Below, one piece after another: positions 42,410 through 51,197 of a stretch of 64,000 nt of DNA. How positions within the stretch are numbered: position 1 is the first letter of the stretch; each line of letters starts with the position of its first letter. The DNA is from JAYPWI01 sp038135065 (lineage in GTDB: Bacteria; Actinomycetota; Acidimicrobiia; Acidimicrobiales; Poriferisodalaceae), in NCBI GenBank assembly GCA_038135065.1, contig JAYPWI010000010.1:1-64000 (forward strand), written 5' to 3'. Below the pieces are notes generated by a model that made no database searches, was not told where the DNA came from, and was given only the letters and a program-made list of their open reading frames with translations. A program made the translations under genes and the position numbers.

Positions 42410-44938
42410 TTATTCGGCCGCTGCGTCCTCGAGTTCGACTGACCCGGGATCGAAACCTTCGATCGCTCGGAAGATGATTTCGTCGGCATCGGGATCAGCA
42501 TCGACCACGATGATCTCGCCGGCATGGAACTCCTTGTACAGGATCCGCTCCGAGAGGGCATCCTCCACATGGCGCTGGATGGCCCTGCGAAGAGGCCGGG
42601 CACCGAGTGTCGGGTCGTACCCCTTGCGGGCAAGCCACTGCTTGGCGGCGTCGGTCAACTCGATTCCCAAGCCCTGGGCGCGGAGTTGCTCCGACGTGCG
42701 AGCGATCATCAGGTCGACGATCTCCGTGACCTCATCGATGGACAGCTCGTGGAACACGATCGTGTCGTCGATTCGGTTCAAGAACTCAGGCCGGAAGTGC
42801 GCCTTGAGGGCGTCGTTGACCTTTTCCTTCATGCGCTGGTAGCTGACCGCCTCGTCGCTCTTCGAGAAGCCGACGTTGGCCTTACGCAGGTCTGCCGTTC
42901 CCAGGTTCGAGGTCATGATCAACACGGTGTTCCGGAAGTCGACCGAGCGACCCTGTGCATCGGTCAGGCGTCCCTCCTCCAGGATCTGCAGAAGGGTGTT
43001 GAACACGTCAGGGTGCGCCTTCTCGACCTCGTCGAAGAGCACGACCGAGAAGGGACGGCGGCGCACCGCCTCGGTCAGCTGGCCGCCCTCCTCGTAGCCC
43101 ACATAGCCAGGGGGCGAACCGACAAGCCGGGACACGGTGTGCTTTTCCATGTACTCCGACATGTCGAGGCTGATGAGCGCCTGCTCGTCCCCGAAGAGGA
43201 ACTCGGCCAGGGTCTTGGCGAGTTCGGTCTTCCCGACGCCCGACGGGCCGAGGAAGATGAACGAACCACCCGGACGCTTCGGGTCCTTCAAACCGGCCCG
43301 GGTGCGGCGGATTGCCTGGCTGACCGCCTTGATGGCGTCCTCCTGACCGATGACCCGGCGATGGAGCTCTTCCTCCATCTTGAGGAGCTTCTGGGTCTCC
43401 TCCTCGGTGAGCTTGTAGACGGGAATCCCCGTCCAGATCGAGAGCACCTCGGCGATGGCCTCTTCGTCGACCTCGTCGAAGAGGTCCACGCCCTCGGCCT
43501 TGATCTGGCTCTGGAGCTCGGTCCTTCGCTCGACGAGTTCCTTCTCCTCGTCGCGCAGAGACCCGGCGAGCTCGAAGTCCTGGTCCTCGACGGCCTGCTT
43601 CTTGCGCTCGACGACGTCAGCGATCTTGTTCTCGATGTCCTTGTAATCAGGCGGAGTCTCCATCCGCTTGATCCGCAGACGGGAGCCTGCCTCGTCGATC
43701 AGGTCGATGGCCTTGTCCGGGAGGTGACGATCCGAGATGTACCGATCCGCCATGTTGGCGGCGGCGACCAGCGCCTGATCGGTGATGGTCACCCGGTGAT
43801 GAGCCTCGTAACGGTCTCGCAGACCCTTGAGGATCTCGATGGTGTGGGCCACGGTTGGTTCGTCGACCTTGATGGGCTGGAATCGACGTTCGAGTGCAGC
43901 GTCCTTCTCGAGGTACTTGCGGTACTCCTCGAGCGTCGTGGCGCCGATGGTTTGCAGCTCTCCGCGGGCCAGCATCGGCTTGAGGATCGATGCTGCGTCG
44001 ATCGCTCCCTCGGCCGCACCTGCGCCCACCAGGGTGTGCAACTCATCGATGAACAGGATGATGTCGCCCCGGGTCTTGATTTCCTTGAGGACCTTTTTCA
44101 GGCGCTCCTCGAAATCGCCTCGGTAGCGGGACCCGGCAACGAGGGCACCAAGGTCGAGGGTGTACAGCTGCTTGTCCTTGATCGTCTCGGGAACATCACC
44201 GGAGACGATCTTCTGGGCGAGGCCTTCGACGATGGCCGTCTTGCCGACACCGGGCTCGCCGATGAGCACCGGGTTGTTCTTGGTGCGCCGAGACAACACC
44301 TGCATGACCCGCTCGGTCTCCCGCATCCGCCCGATGACCGGGTCGAGCTTCTTCTCGCGGGCGGTCTGGGTGAGGTTGCGACCGAACTGATCGAGCACGG
44401 CCGAGCCGCTCTGGCCTCCCTGCTCACTCGACTGGCCAGACGCGGCCCCCGCAGTTTCCTTCCCGCTGCCGGACCCCGAGCCACCCTGGCCTCCAGGACC
44501 GCTGTAGCCCGAGAGCAGCTGGATGACTTGTTGGCGGACCCTGGAAAGATCCGCCCCCAGCTTGACGAGCACCTGGGCGGCAACGCCCTCACCTTCTCGG
44601 ATGAGACCCAGGAGAATGTGCTCGGTACCGATGTAGTTGTGACCCAGCTGCAGGGCCTCCCGCAGGGAAAGCTCCAAAACCTTCTTGGCCCTGGGGGTGA
44701 ACGGAATGTGGCCGGAAGGCGACGAGCCGCCCTGGCCGATGATCTCCTCGACCTGGTTGCGAACGGCCTCGAGCGAGATACCGAGCGACTCCAGAGCCTT
44801 CGCTGCGACACCCTCGCCCTCATGGATGAGGCCGAGCAGGATGTGCTCGGTGCCGATGTAGTTGTGGTTGAGAAGCCGAGCCTCTTCCTGGGCCAAGACC
44901 ACAACCCGGCGAGCCCTGTCGGTGAACCGTTCGAACAC
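42410..44938 (-). CDS. clpC: ATP-dependent Clp protease ATP-binding subunit ClpC
   Basis: 842-residue Hsp100 unfoldase that feeds ClpP. Two Clp_N repeats (both containing HNYIGTEHILLGLI) occupy the first 145 residues, then a Gly/Ser-rich linker, NBD1 with GEPGVGKTAIVEG, a middle domain with a UVR-like segment (KKQAVEDQDFELAGSLRDEE), and NBD2 with GPSGVGKTELAK; the C-terminus is acidic (DPGSVELEDAAAE). GTG 44938 has GGAGG four nt upstream; the open frame extends further but without support. No mcsA or mcsB. Followed by the LppM-like gene. Confidence 0.96.
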   Translation of the reverse strand: MFERFTDRARRVVVLAQEEARLLNHNYIGTEHILLGLIHEGEGVAAKALESLGISLEAVRNQVEEIIGQGGSSPSGHIPFTPRAKKVLELSLREALQLGHNYIGTEHILLGLIREGEGVAAQVLVKLGADLSRVRQQVIQLLSGYSGPGGQGGSGSGSGKETAGAASGQSSEQGGQSGSAVLDQFGRNLTQTAREKKLDPVIGRMRETERVMQVLSRRTKNNPVLIGEPGVGKTAIVEGLAQKIVSGDVPETIKDKQLYTLDLGALVAGSRYRGDFEERLKKVLKEIKTRGDIILFIDELHTLVGAGAAEGAIDAASILKPMLARGELQTIGATTLEEYRKYLEKDAALERRFQPIKVDEPTVAHTIEILKGLRDRYEAHHRVTITDQALVAAANMADRYISDRHLPDKAIDLIDEAGSRLRIKRMETPPDYKDIENKIADVVERKKQAVEDQDFELAGSLRDEEKELVERRTELQSQIKAEGVDLFDEVDEEAIAEVLSIWTGIPVYKLTEEETQKLLKMEEELHRRVIGQEDAIKAVSQAIRRTRAGLKDPKRPGGSFIFLGPSGVGKTELAKTLAEFLFGDEQALISLDMSEYMEKHTVSRLVGSPPGYVGYEEGGQLTEAVRRRPFSVVLFDEVEKAHPDVFNTLLQILEEGRLTDAQGRSVDFRNTVLIMTSNLGTADLRKANVGFSKSDEAVSYQRMKEKVNDALKAHFRPEFLNRIDDTIVFHELSIDEVTEIVDLMIARTSEQLRAQGLGIELTDAAKQWLARKGYDPTLGARPLRRAIQRHVEDALSERILYKEFHAGEIIVVDADPDADEIIFRAIEGFDPGSVELEDAAAE

Positions 44939-45117
44939 TGGGCCTCCAGACGAAATCTGCAACCCCGGGTTCGGGGTGTGTTGAGAGTGTATCGGGACGA
45001 CCCCGCCGCTCTCACCGCGAGGCAACCACTACAGCAGCGGTCGACCGCGCGAAGGCTCCGAACAGGACACGCCGCGCGCTTGGGTCCACTGGTTTCCCGC
45101 GCTTGCGCCTCGTCGTT

Positions 45118-45123
45118 TACGGT
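45118..45123 (+). promoter_or_regulatory. putative -10 TACGGT of leaderless prenyl synthase promoter
   Basis: TACGGT ends 6 nt before GTG 45130. Confidence 0.5.
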
Positions 45124-45129
45124 TGCACC

Positions 45130-46116
45130 GTGCCGTCATTGAGCCCCGTCCAGTTCCGGCCCTCCATGGCCGAGGACCTCAGCAGGGTGGAAGCCGCCCT
45201 GCGCGCCGCGGCGGTGACGGACGACGATTTCCTCACCGAGGTGGCTTCGCATCTGATTCCGGCTGGCGGAAAGCGCCTGCGTCCGGCCTTCGTCATCGCA
45301 TCGGCCCTCGTCGATCGGGCCGATGGCGACGCTGCTGCAGCACTCTCCGAGGAGATGATCCGAGGCGGGGTTGCGGTGGAACTCGTCCACCTCGGCTCCC
45401 TCTACCACGACGACGTGATGGACGACGCGGAGACCCGGCGGGGCATCGAAGCGGTGAACCATCGGTGGGGCAACCTCAAGGCGATCCTGGCCGGTGATTT
45501 CCTCCTGGCGAAAGCGTCGGAGTTGGCCGCCTCCCTGGGAGTAGAGGTCGCTGAACTCCTCGCAGCCACCATCGGCCGCCTGTGCGAGGGCCAGGTACGA
45601 GAACTGCAACTGATCTACGACACCTCCCGCACCGAAGAGCAGTATCTCCAGGCAATACGGGGCAAGACGGCCGACCTCTACGCCACTGCGTGCCGGATCG
45701 GGGCCCTGGTGGGGGGCTGTGAACGGTCCGTCGTCGATCGACTCACGTCGTTCGGTAATGCCTACGGGATGGCCTTCCAGATCGTGGACGACATCTTGGA
45801 TCTGGTGTCATCGGACGAGGAACTCGGGAAGCCCTCGGGCAACGACATCCGGGAGGGCGTGTACACCCTTCCCGTCATCAGGATGCTGTCCGACGGTGAC
45901 CCGGTGGGCGATCTTCTGGGGCGCCCCCTCGACGACGTTGATCGAGACCGGGCACGAGCCATCGTGGTCGCCGGTCCCCACATCGCCACCTCGGTGGCCA
46001 CGGCACGGACCTACATCGACGAGGCGCTCGCCGAACTGGACGGGCTCCCGGCCACACCCGCCGTCACCGGGCTGGCCGCCGCCGCACGCAACCTGCTGTC
46101 CGCCCTCCCTGACTGA
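45130..46116 (+). CDS. trans-isoprenyl diphosphate synthase (long chain)
   Basis: 328 residues from GTG 45130. Chain-elongating prenyltransferase making the C35-C50 diphosphate for menaquinone. AGGKRLRPAFVIAS, the first Asp-rich motif LYHDDVMDDAETRRG (DDxxD), GKTADLYATACRIGA, and the second motif FQIVDDILDLVSSDEELGKPSGNDIREGVYTLPVI (DDxxD) are all intact. Small residues before the first motif fit a long-chain product. Its last 106 nt are overlapped on the opposite strand by the ferric-reductase-like frame. An ATG-proximal extension of nine codons exists but is unlikely. Confidence 0.93.
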   Translation: MPSLSPVQFRPSMAEDLSRVEAALRAAAVTDDDFLTEVASHLIPAGGKRLRPAFVIASALVDRADGDAAAALSEEMIRGGVAVELVHLGSLYHDDVMDDAETRRGIEAVNHRWGNLKAILAGDFLLAKASELAASLGVEVAELLAATIGRLCEGQVRELQLIYDTSRTEEQYLQAIRGKTADLYATACRIGALVGGCERSVVDRLTSFGNAYGMAFQIVDDILDLVSSDEELGKPSGNDIREGVYTLPVIRMLSDGDPVGDLLGRPLDDVDRDRARAIVVAGPHIATSVATARTYIDEALAELDGLPATPAVTGLAAAARNLLSALPD

Positions 46117-46652
46117 GCCCCAGGCACGCCACGACCCCGCGGTCGACGCCGGGCCACCGCCAAGGCGGCCACCATGACCACTGCGACCGCCACGGCGGCC
46201 ATGTACCAGCGGGACCCGGCATCAGTTCCCGCCCAGAGTCCGTGGACGGTGGCCAAGCCGAACACCGGCACGCTGATCCCGTGCACGGCCCTCCATAACC
46301 GTCGAGGGATGTGTCGCAGCACCAATGACGTCAATTGAATGGCACCCAGCAGGTACAGGGCGACCACTCCGACTGCGACAGGACCTGGCCGCCACTGGCT
46401 GGCCATCGGAACGAAAAGTTCCACCAGACCGAACTCGACGTAGTCGTCGACGGCTAGGGCAGCGAGGTGTACTCCGGTGAAGATCCAGGTGAGCGCAGCA
46501 AGGAAGCGGTGCACCTCGGCGACCCATGGCCCTGCACCTCGAGGGAAGAATCGTCCGGCCTGCACGAACCCCACCAACACGGTGACCGCCAACCCCGACC
46601 AGGCGACGAGGCCGCCGGCCCGGGCCACGTACCAGGTGAACTCCTCGGTCAC
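46011..46652 (-). CDS. ferric reductase-like transmembrane protein
   Basis: 213 residues from GTG 46652, which overlaps the apbE stop by 4 nt. Five to six hydrophobic segments with several His residues (FLAALTWIFTGVHLAALAV; LVLRHIPRRLWRAVHGISVPVFGLATVHGLW) match ferric-reductase-like transmembrane domains that bind heme b. After the last membrane segment the reading frame continues through a basic/Ser-rich tail that lies antisense to the prenyl synthase 3' end, so the true C-terminus is unusual. Adjacent ApbE suggests electron transfer through a flavinylated partner. Confidence 0.8.
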   Translation of the reverse strand: MTEEFTWYVARAGGLVAWSGLAVTVLVGFVQAGRFFPRGAGPWVAEVHRFLAALTWIFTGVHLAALAVDDYVEFGLVELFVPMASQWRPGPVAVGVVALYLLGAIQLTSLVLRHIPRRLWRAVHGISVPVFGLATVHGLWAGTDAGSRWYMAAVAVAVVMVAALAVARRRPRGRGVPGAQSGRADSRLRAAAASPVTAGVAGSPSSSASASSM

Positions 46653-47581
46653 AGGATGAAGGCTTCGATGTTGCCCACGAGATGAACCTCCCCACCCTCG
46701 TCGATGGCGATGGCGGGCAGTCCGCGGTCGTCGAGCATGGCAAGTCCCCGGGAGCGCCCGGCGACCACGGCGGCCGTCGCAGCGGACTCGGCCCACCATG
46801 CCTCGGCGGCCAGGACGGTCACGGTTGCCAGATCGGAGCGCGCCGAGACCCCCGTCGTGGGATCGATCAGATGGTGCCGGTGACTCCCGTCGGCGGCCCG
46901 CCACCTCCGCCGAAGCGTTCCCGAGGTGGCTGCTGCACCCGAGGACACGGCCACCGTGCACAGGGTCCCCCCGCCCGGATGGGCCACTTCGATGCGAAAC
47001 TCACCAAAGGCGAGATCCTCCCCGGCGACCCGGATATCCCCTCCCACATCGGCGATTACCCAACCTGCACCTTCGGACAGGGCTCGTTCGGCAAGACAAT
47101 CGGCGGCGAATCCCTTGCCGATGCCGCCCGGGTCGAAGGCAGCTCCCGCTGGGAGATGTACGAGCCCGATCCCCAGATCTACATCGACATCGCGGATCGA
47201 GGGGCGCCGAATCGCCGTCAGGAGGTCGCCTTCGGGGGGAGCCACCGCAGTGCCGAATCGGCCGATGAGTTCGAAGCTGTGGCGGTACCCCACTGCCTCG
47301 ATCTCCCGCAGCATCATGGGGTCGAACCAACCGCCGGTCGCTGCATGGGCACGCCGGCTGGCATCGACCAGAGCCGCAGTGTCGTGGGACACCACGGCAG
47401 GAGCACCAGCGAACTGATTCAGGCGGGACACCTCGCTGTCAGGCAGGAACCTCGACCAGCGGCTCTCGAGGGCATGGGCTGCGTCGACCAGGCCGTCGAG
47501 CAGGTGGGCGGCATCGTCGTCGACACTCAGCCTGGCGCGGCCACCCATCACACGGAACGTTCGATCAGCCACTCTGTTCAC
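46649..47581 (-). CDS. apbE: FAD:protein FMN transferase (ApbE)
   Basis: 310 residues. Attaches FMN covalently to Thr or Ser of extracytoplasmic electron-transfer proteins. The ApbE core is present: FDPGGIGKGFAADCLAE (FAD/Mg site), VIADVGGDIRVAG, AATSGTLRRRW and HHLIDPTTGVSARSDLATVTV. No clear signal peptide or lipobox at the N-terminus (GTG 47581; a second GTG is three codons in). The upstream Thr-repeat gene overlaps it by 17 nt and the ferric-reductase-like gene follows with GTGA overlap, so all three are one unit. Confidence 0.92.
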   Translation of the reverse strand: MNRVADRTFRVMGGRARLSVDDDAAHLLDGLVDAAHALESRWSRFLPDSEVSRLNQFAGAPAVVSHDTAALVDASRRAHAATGGWFDPMMLREIEAVGYRHSFELIGRFGTAVAPPEGDLLTAIRRPSIRDVDVDLGIGLVHLPAGAAFDPGGIGKGFAADCLAERALSEGAGWVIADVGGDIRVAGEDLAFGEFRIEVAHPGGGTLCTVAVSSGAAATSGTLRRRWRAADGSHRHHLIDPTTGVSARSDLATVTVLAAEAWWAESAATAAVVAGRSRGLAMLDDRGLPAIAIDEGGEVHLVGNIEAFIL

Positions 47582-48107
47582 TCCTCGGTGGGGAAGGCGG
47601 GGGCACAGTTGTCACCGGCACACTCGTCACCGGCACACTCGTCACCGGCACCGTTGTCACCGGCACAGTTGTCACCGGCACTGTCGTCACCGGCACACTC
47701 GTCACTGGCACAGTTGTCACCGGCACACTCGACGCGGCTCCGGGGGACGAGGTCAGGCGCCGGATGGTCGTGGTGGTGACCAACGACAGACCCTCCGCCG
47801 GTTCGTAGGGTCCAGCCGCAGACGATCGGCGTGGCGGACCCGGCAGGCCGAGTTCCCGATCCTGCTGCCCCGGCGGTCCAGTGGCCACCACGGGGCTGGC
47901 TGGCGCCACGGCCACGTCGTGCCGTTCCCGATCAGCGGCTCGCTGGAGCACCACATCTCGGGCGACGGCCGGGTCCGGTGCGGCGAACATGGGGCCCATC
48001 GCCGTCATCAGGGCGACCATCGACCAACCGGCCACGCCTCCGAGCGCGACCTTGGTACGCCGCGCTCTAGCTCGCCGAGTGCTCCTCTGTCCGATGACAA
48101 TTCCCAC
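47565..48107 (-). CDS. membrane-anchored protein with VPVTT pentapeptide repeats
   Basis: 180 residues, no recognised family. A basic N-terminus (residues 8-19) precedes one transmembrane or signal-anchor segment (about 20-42, ALGGVAGWSMVALMTAMGPM). Residues 43-125 are Pro/Ala-rich, with TTTT at 111-114. Residues 128-169 are eight VPVT[TS] pentads, followed by PPPSPPRSEQSG. The extracytoplasmic part is probably an extended stalk. Overlaps apbE, which targets Thr/Ser residues, but the known flavinylation consensus (Asp-x-x-Ser/Thr-Gly-Ala-Thr) is not present, so acceptor function is speculative. GTG start. Confidence 0.7.
   Translation of the reverse strand: MGIVIGQRSTRRARARRTKVALGGVAGWSMVALMTAMGPMFAAPDPAVARDVVLQRAADRERHDVAVAPASPVVATGPPGQQDRELGLPGPPRRSSAAGPYEPAEGLSLVTTTTIRRLTSSPGAASSVPVTTVPVTSVPVTTVPVTTVPVTTVPVTSVPVTSVPVTTVPPPSPPRSEQSG
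47611..47730. repeat. eight tandem 15-bp units (GTCACCGGCACNNTN)
   Basis: Eight uninterrupted 15-bp units of consensus GTCACCGGCAC followed by ACTC, AGTT, CGTT or TGTC. The period is a multiple of three, so copy-number change would keep the reading frame and only lengthen or shorten the VPVT[TS] stalk encoded on the minus strand. Confidence 0.95.
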
Positions 48108-48207
48108 GACCTACCCGCCCGATGGGGATCTTCCCCATCCCATTTCGACCGCGATCCCATACCGCTGAAGCGATTCGAAGACCAAGGTCCGACATCACCA
48201 GGAGCGC

Positions 48208-48213
48208 TAGGTT
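48208..48213 (+). promoter_or_regulatory. putative -10 TAGGTT upstream of thioesterase
   Basis: TAGGTT ends 8 nt before ATG 48222. Confidence 0.35.
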
Positions 48214-48221
48214 CGCCCTCC

Positions 48222-48884
48222 ATGAAGGACTGGACCTCCACCCAGGGCGCGGCCGCTGCCCTGAACAGCCTCAACCGGGCCTTGTGCTCCCATCATCTCG
48301 ACGACGCAGACCTCGACGACATAGCCGAGGTGGTCCGCGAGCTCGCTTCCCGATTCACCGGCTCCCCCCGCCGCGACAAGCTGACGGACATGCAGACCCG
48401 GCCCCACCTGGCCGCCATCTATGCCGGCCAGCGGACCCCGCTCGCCATCGAACTCGGAGAACAGATCGAGTTCGACCCATTTTCCATCGCTGGTGGTGAG
48501 TTCCATCCCGCCTCGATCGGCGTGACCTTTCACAAGGAGAGCGAGGAAAGCGTGGTCGGCAGGGGGGTGATCGACCCGATGTTCGCCGGCCCGCCCGAGC
48601 GGGTGCACGGCGGGGTTCAGGCACTCATCATCGACGAGGTCATGGGCGCCCTGAACCGCATGCTGGGTCGGCAAGCATTCACCGCCCGGCTGACCATCAA
48701 CTACCGCGGGCCGGCCCCATTGGGTGTGCCTGTCACCTTCCGAGCCTGGGTCGAGCGGGTCGAGGGCCGAAAGATCACCCTCGGGGCCACGGGAGAGGGG
48801 CCCGACGGCCTCTTCGTGGACGCGGACGGGTTGTTCGTCGCCCGACGGGACGACGACCCGTTCCCCGGTACAACCACGGCCTGA
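48222..48884 (+). CDS. PaaI family hotdog thioesterase
   Basis: 220 residues from ATG 48222 (the frame is open upstream without support). An N-terminal helical region of about 90 residues precedes a hotdog domain: GRGVIDPMFAGPPERVHGGVQALIIDEVMGALN carries the His-Gly-Gly and Asp/Glu of the 4HBT/PaaI group, followed by TARLTINYRGPAPLGVPVTFRAWVE. Acyl-CoA hydrolysis is the expected activity, with the substrate unknown. Convergent with lysS with a single nucleotide between stops. Confidence 0.88.
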   Translation: MKDWTSTQGAAAALNSLNRALCSHHLDDADLDDIAEVVRELASRFTGSPRRDKLTDMQTRPHLAAIYAGQRTPLAIELGEQIEFDPFSIAGGEFHPASIGVTFHKESEESVVGRGVIDPMFAGPPERVHGGVQALIIDEVMGALNRMLGRQAFTARLTINYRGPAPLGVPVTFRAWVERVEGRKITLGATGEGPDGLFVDADGLFVARRDDDPFPGTTTA

Positions 48885-48885
48885 A

Positions 48886-50292
48886 TCAGGTCTGCTCAGG
48901 ACGCAGGGTGGGGAACAGCACCACGTCCCTGATGGATTCCACACCGGTCAGGAGCATGGCGAGGCGATCCATCCCAATGCCCAGACCGCCCGTCGGCGGC
49001 ATGCCGTACTCGAGGGCCCGGAGGTAGTCCTCGTCGAGGGCCATTGCCTCGTCGTCACCACCAGCGCGGCGCCTCACCTGGGCCTCGAACCGAGCCCGCT
49101 GTTCGTCAGGATCGACCAGCTCGGAGAACGCATTGCAGAGCTCACGTCCGGCAACGATCGCCTCGAAACGCTCGGTGAACCCGGCCTGGGAGCGGTGGTC
49201 TCGCGACAATGGCGAGACCTCAGTGGGATAGTCCATGACGAAGATGGGCCCCCACAACGCCGCTTCGGTCGTCTTCTCGTAGATCTCGAGGATCACCTTG
49301 CCCGGGCCGTCATCGTCGTTCACCGCCACCTCGAGTGCGTCGGCAATCTGCCTGAGCTCTTCGAGCGGCATGTCGAGCCCGAGTTCGATACCCGTCGCCT
49401 CTGCAATCAACTCGATCATGGTGGCCCGGCGCCACGGGCGGGCCACATCGAGCTCGCGATCCCCGAATCGCAGCACCGTGGAGCCCGTGATGGTCAGGGC
49501 CAGGAACTCGACCAGTTCCTCGACCAAGCACATGATGTCGCCGTAGTCCGCATAGGCCTGATACAGCTCGAGCATCGTGAACTCGGGGTTGTGCCGAGTC
49601 GAGACACCCTCGTTGCGAAACACCCGGCCGATCTCGAAGACCCGGTCGAACCCAGCCACCGTGAGACGTTTGAGGTACAGCTCCGGAGCGATCCTCAAGA
49701 AAAGATCGAGGTCGAGGGCGTTGTGGTGGGTGGTGAACGGTCGAGCGTGGGCACCACCGGCGATCGGGTGGAAGATCGGGGTCTCCACCTCCACGAACCC
49801 CCGCTCCTCGAGGAACCTCCGGGTCAGCGACATCATCGAACTGCGGACGAGGAAGGCCTCGCGAGCTCCCTGGGTGACCCACAGATCTACGTACCGCTGC
49901 CGGTATCGGGTGTCGACGTCGGTGATCCCATGCCACTTGTCAGGAAACGATCGCTGCGCCCGAGCCAGGAGCGACCACTCGTCGACCCGTACGCTCAGCT
50001 CGCCCCGCCGGGTCGTCATCACGACGCCCCTCACGCCGATCCAGTCCCCCAGGTTGAGCCCCGTGAACTCATCGAAGGTTGGGGTGGTTGCCGCTGGGGC
50101 GAACAGCTGTATCCGGCCCGTTCCATCATCGAGCGTGCCGAAGGCCAACTTTCCCTGCACCCGCCGCAACATGAGTCGCCCCGCCACCGTGACGACACGA
50201 TCGGTCTCCGTCCCGGGTTCGAGCCCGTCGAACTCTTCGAGGAGATGGGCCACCCTGGAATCAGGTTCGTAGCGGTAGGGGATTTCAGACAT
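48886..50292 (-). CDS. lysS: lysine--tRNA ligase, class II
   Basis: 468 residues. An N-terminal OB-fold anticodon-binding domain (VTVAGRLMLRRVQGKLAFGTL; IQLFAPA) precedes the class II core: motif 1 (VRSSMMSLTRRFLEERGFVEVETPIFHP), motif 2 (FEIGRVFRNEGVSTRHNPEFTMLE) and motif 3 (GLGIGMDRLAMLLTG). IAPELYLKRLTVAG and ELCNAFSELVDPDEQRARF fit bacterial LysRS. Somewhat shorter than the usual ~500 residues because the N-terminal helix is brief. The start lies 51 nt after the folK stop. Confidence 0.97.
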   Translation of the reverse strand: MSEIPYRYEPDSRVAHLLEEFDGLEPGTETDRVVTVAGRLMLRRVQGKLAFGTLDDGTGRIQLFAPAATTPTFDEFTGLNLGDWIGVRGVVMTTRRGELSVRVDEWSLLARAQRSFPDKWHGITDVDTRYRQRYVDLWVTQGAREAFLVRSSMMSLTRRFLEERGFVEVETPIFHPIAGGAHARPFTTHHNALDLDLFLRIAPELYLKRLTVAGFDRVFEIGRVFRNEGVSTRHNPEFTMLELYQAYADYGDIMCLVEELVEFLALTITGSTVLRFGDRELDVARPWRRATMIELIAEATGIELGLDMPLEELRQIADALEVAVNDDDGPGKVILEIYEKTTEAALWGPIFVMDYPTEVSPLSRDHRSQAGFTERFEAIVAGRELCNAFSELVDPDEQRARFEAQVRRRAGGDDEAMALDEDYLRALEYGMPPTGGLGIGMDRLAMLLTGVESIRDVVLFPTLRPEQT

Positions 50293-50343
50293 GACCCTCG
50301 GATGGGAAACGGACCCGAGCCACGCTACCCAGCGGCAACCCCG

Positions 50344-50820
50344 TCATGAACCCATTCCTTCGTAGGGTCCGAGGTCGGTGATCTCCTGATCGGCCACGGT
50401 GGCCCGCCAGCCGGGGGGCATCAGTTCCGGTGCCACGTCGGCCAGGGGCTCGAGCACGAAGCGTCGCTCCCACATTCGGGGATGGGGAACGGTCAGCTCC
50501 GGATCATCGAGTTCCAGATCGCCGTACAACAAGACGTCGACATCGAGGGTGCGCGGCCCCCAGCGAACGGTGCGCACCCGCTCGGCCGCAGCCTCGAGTG
50601 ACCGGGCCAACTCGAGGACGTCGTAGGGACCGAGCGAGGTGCCGAGCTCGACCACCAGGTTGAGGAACGGCGGCTGCTCGGGCCCACCGATAGGAGCGGT
50701 CTCATAAAGGTGCGAGACCGCGACCACGTCGGGCAGCGCATCGACTGCCTTGTCGATCAGGGTGCGACGATCGCCCATGTTCGAACCCAGACCGAGAAAG
50801 ACTCGCAAGCCAGAGGTCAC
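50344..50820 (-). CDS. folK: 2-amino-4-hydroxy-6-hydroxymethyldihydropteridine pyrophosphokinase
   Basis: 158 residues from GTG 50820, overlapping the folB stop by 4 nt. HPPK transfers pyrophosphate from ATP to the pterin in folate synthesis. FLGLGSNMGDRRTLI at the N-terminus, PFLNLVVELGT, and the metal-binding RWGPRTLDVDVLLYGD followed by VPHPRMWERRFVLEPLADVAP are all standard. folP, which normally completes this set, is absent. Confidence 0.96.
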   Translation of the reverse strand: MTSGLRVFLGLGSNMGDRRTLIDKAVDALPDVVAVSHLYETAPIGGPEQPPFLNLVVELGTSLGPYDVLELARSLEAAAERVRTVRWGPRTLDVDVLLYGDLELDDPELTVPHPRMWERRFVLEPLADVAPELMPPGWRATVADQEITDLGPYEGMGS

Positions 50821-51194
50821 TCGGCCCACCGGGTCACCTGCACGGCGGTGAACTGGACATCGGTGGGAACTGGCGGCCGGAGCTTGCGCACGGTCACCCG
50901 AGCACCAACCGCTCCGTCCAGCGATGCCACGTCCACTGCAATCAGGTGAGCCAATCGCTCCAGCAACAGGGCCCTTGCCTGCACACAGGTTGCAGCCACC
51001 GCCTCCGCCACGTGGCCGTAGTGCACCGTGTCGTCGAGGTCGTCGGACTCGCCCGCCGCTCGCAGGTCGGCGAAGATCTCGACATCGATCTCGAGTGGCT
51101 GCTCACGCTCCCGTTCCTCGGGCAGGACACCGACGATGCACATGACGCGCAACCCACGGACCTCGATGACATCGTGGGCCTCAGTTCTGGCCAC
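50817..51194 (-). CDS. folB: dihydroneopterin aldolase
   Basis: 125 residues. Converts dihydroneopterin to the hydroxymethylpterin used by FolK. IEVRGLRVMCIVGVLPEERE, DTVHYGHVAEAV (Tyr in the active site) and VTVRKLRPPVP (catalytic Lys) match FolB. GTG start, 3 nt after the stop of the pseudo-phosphatase-like gene. Coupled to folK by a GTGA overlap. Confidence 0.95.
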   Translation of the reverse strand: MARTEAHDVIEVRGLRVMCIVGVLPEEREREQPLEIDVEIFADLRAAGESDDLDDTVHYGHVAEAVAATCVQARALLLERLAHLIAVDVASLDGAVGARVTVRKLRPPVPTDVQFTAVQVTRWAE

Positions 51195-51197
51195 AGC

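Noticed and set aside
42524..45142. 872-codon open frame on the plus strand opposite clpC
   Set aside because: Antisense shadow of clpC, with no recognisable domain; all Clp motifs are on the minus strand.
47611..47730. CRISPR array
   Set aside because: The 15-bp units are contiguous without spacers and are coding for a pentapeptide repeat.
48724..50349. 541-codon plus-strand frame opposite lysS
   Set aside because: Shadow of the class II synthetase frame.
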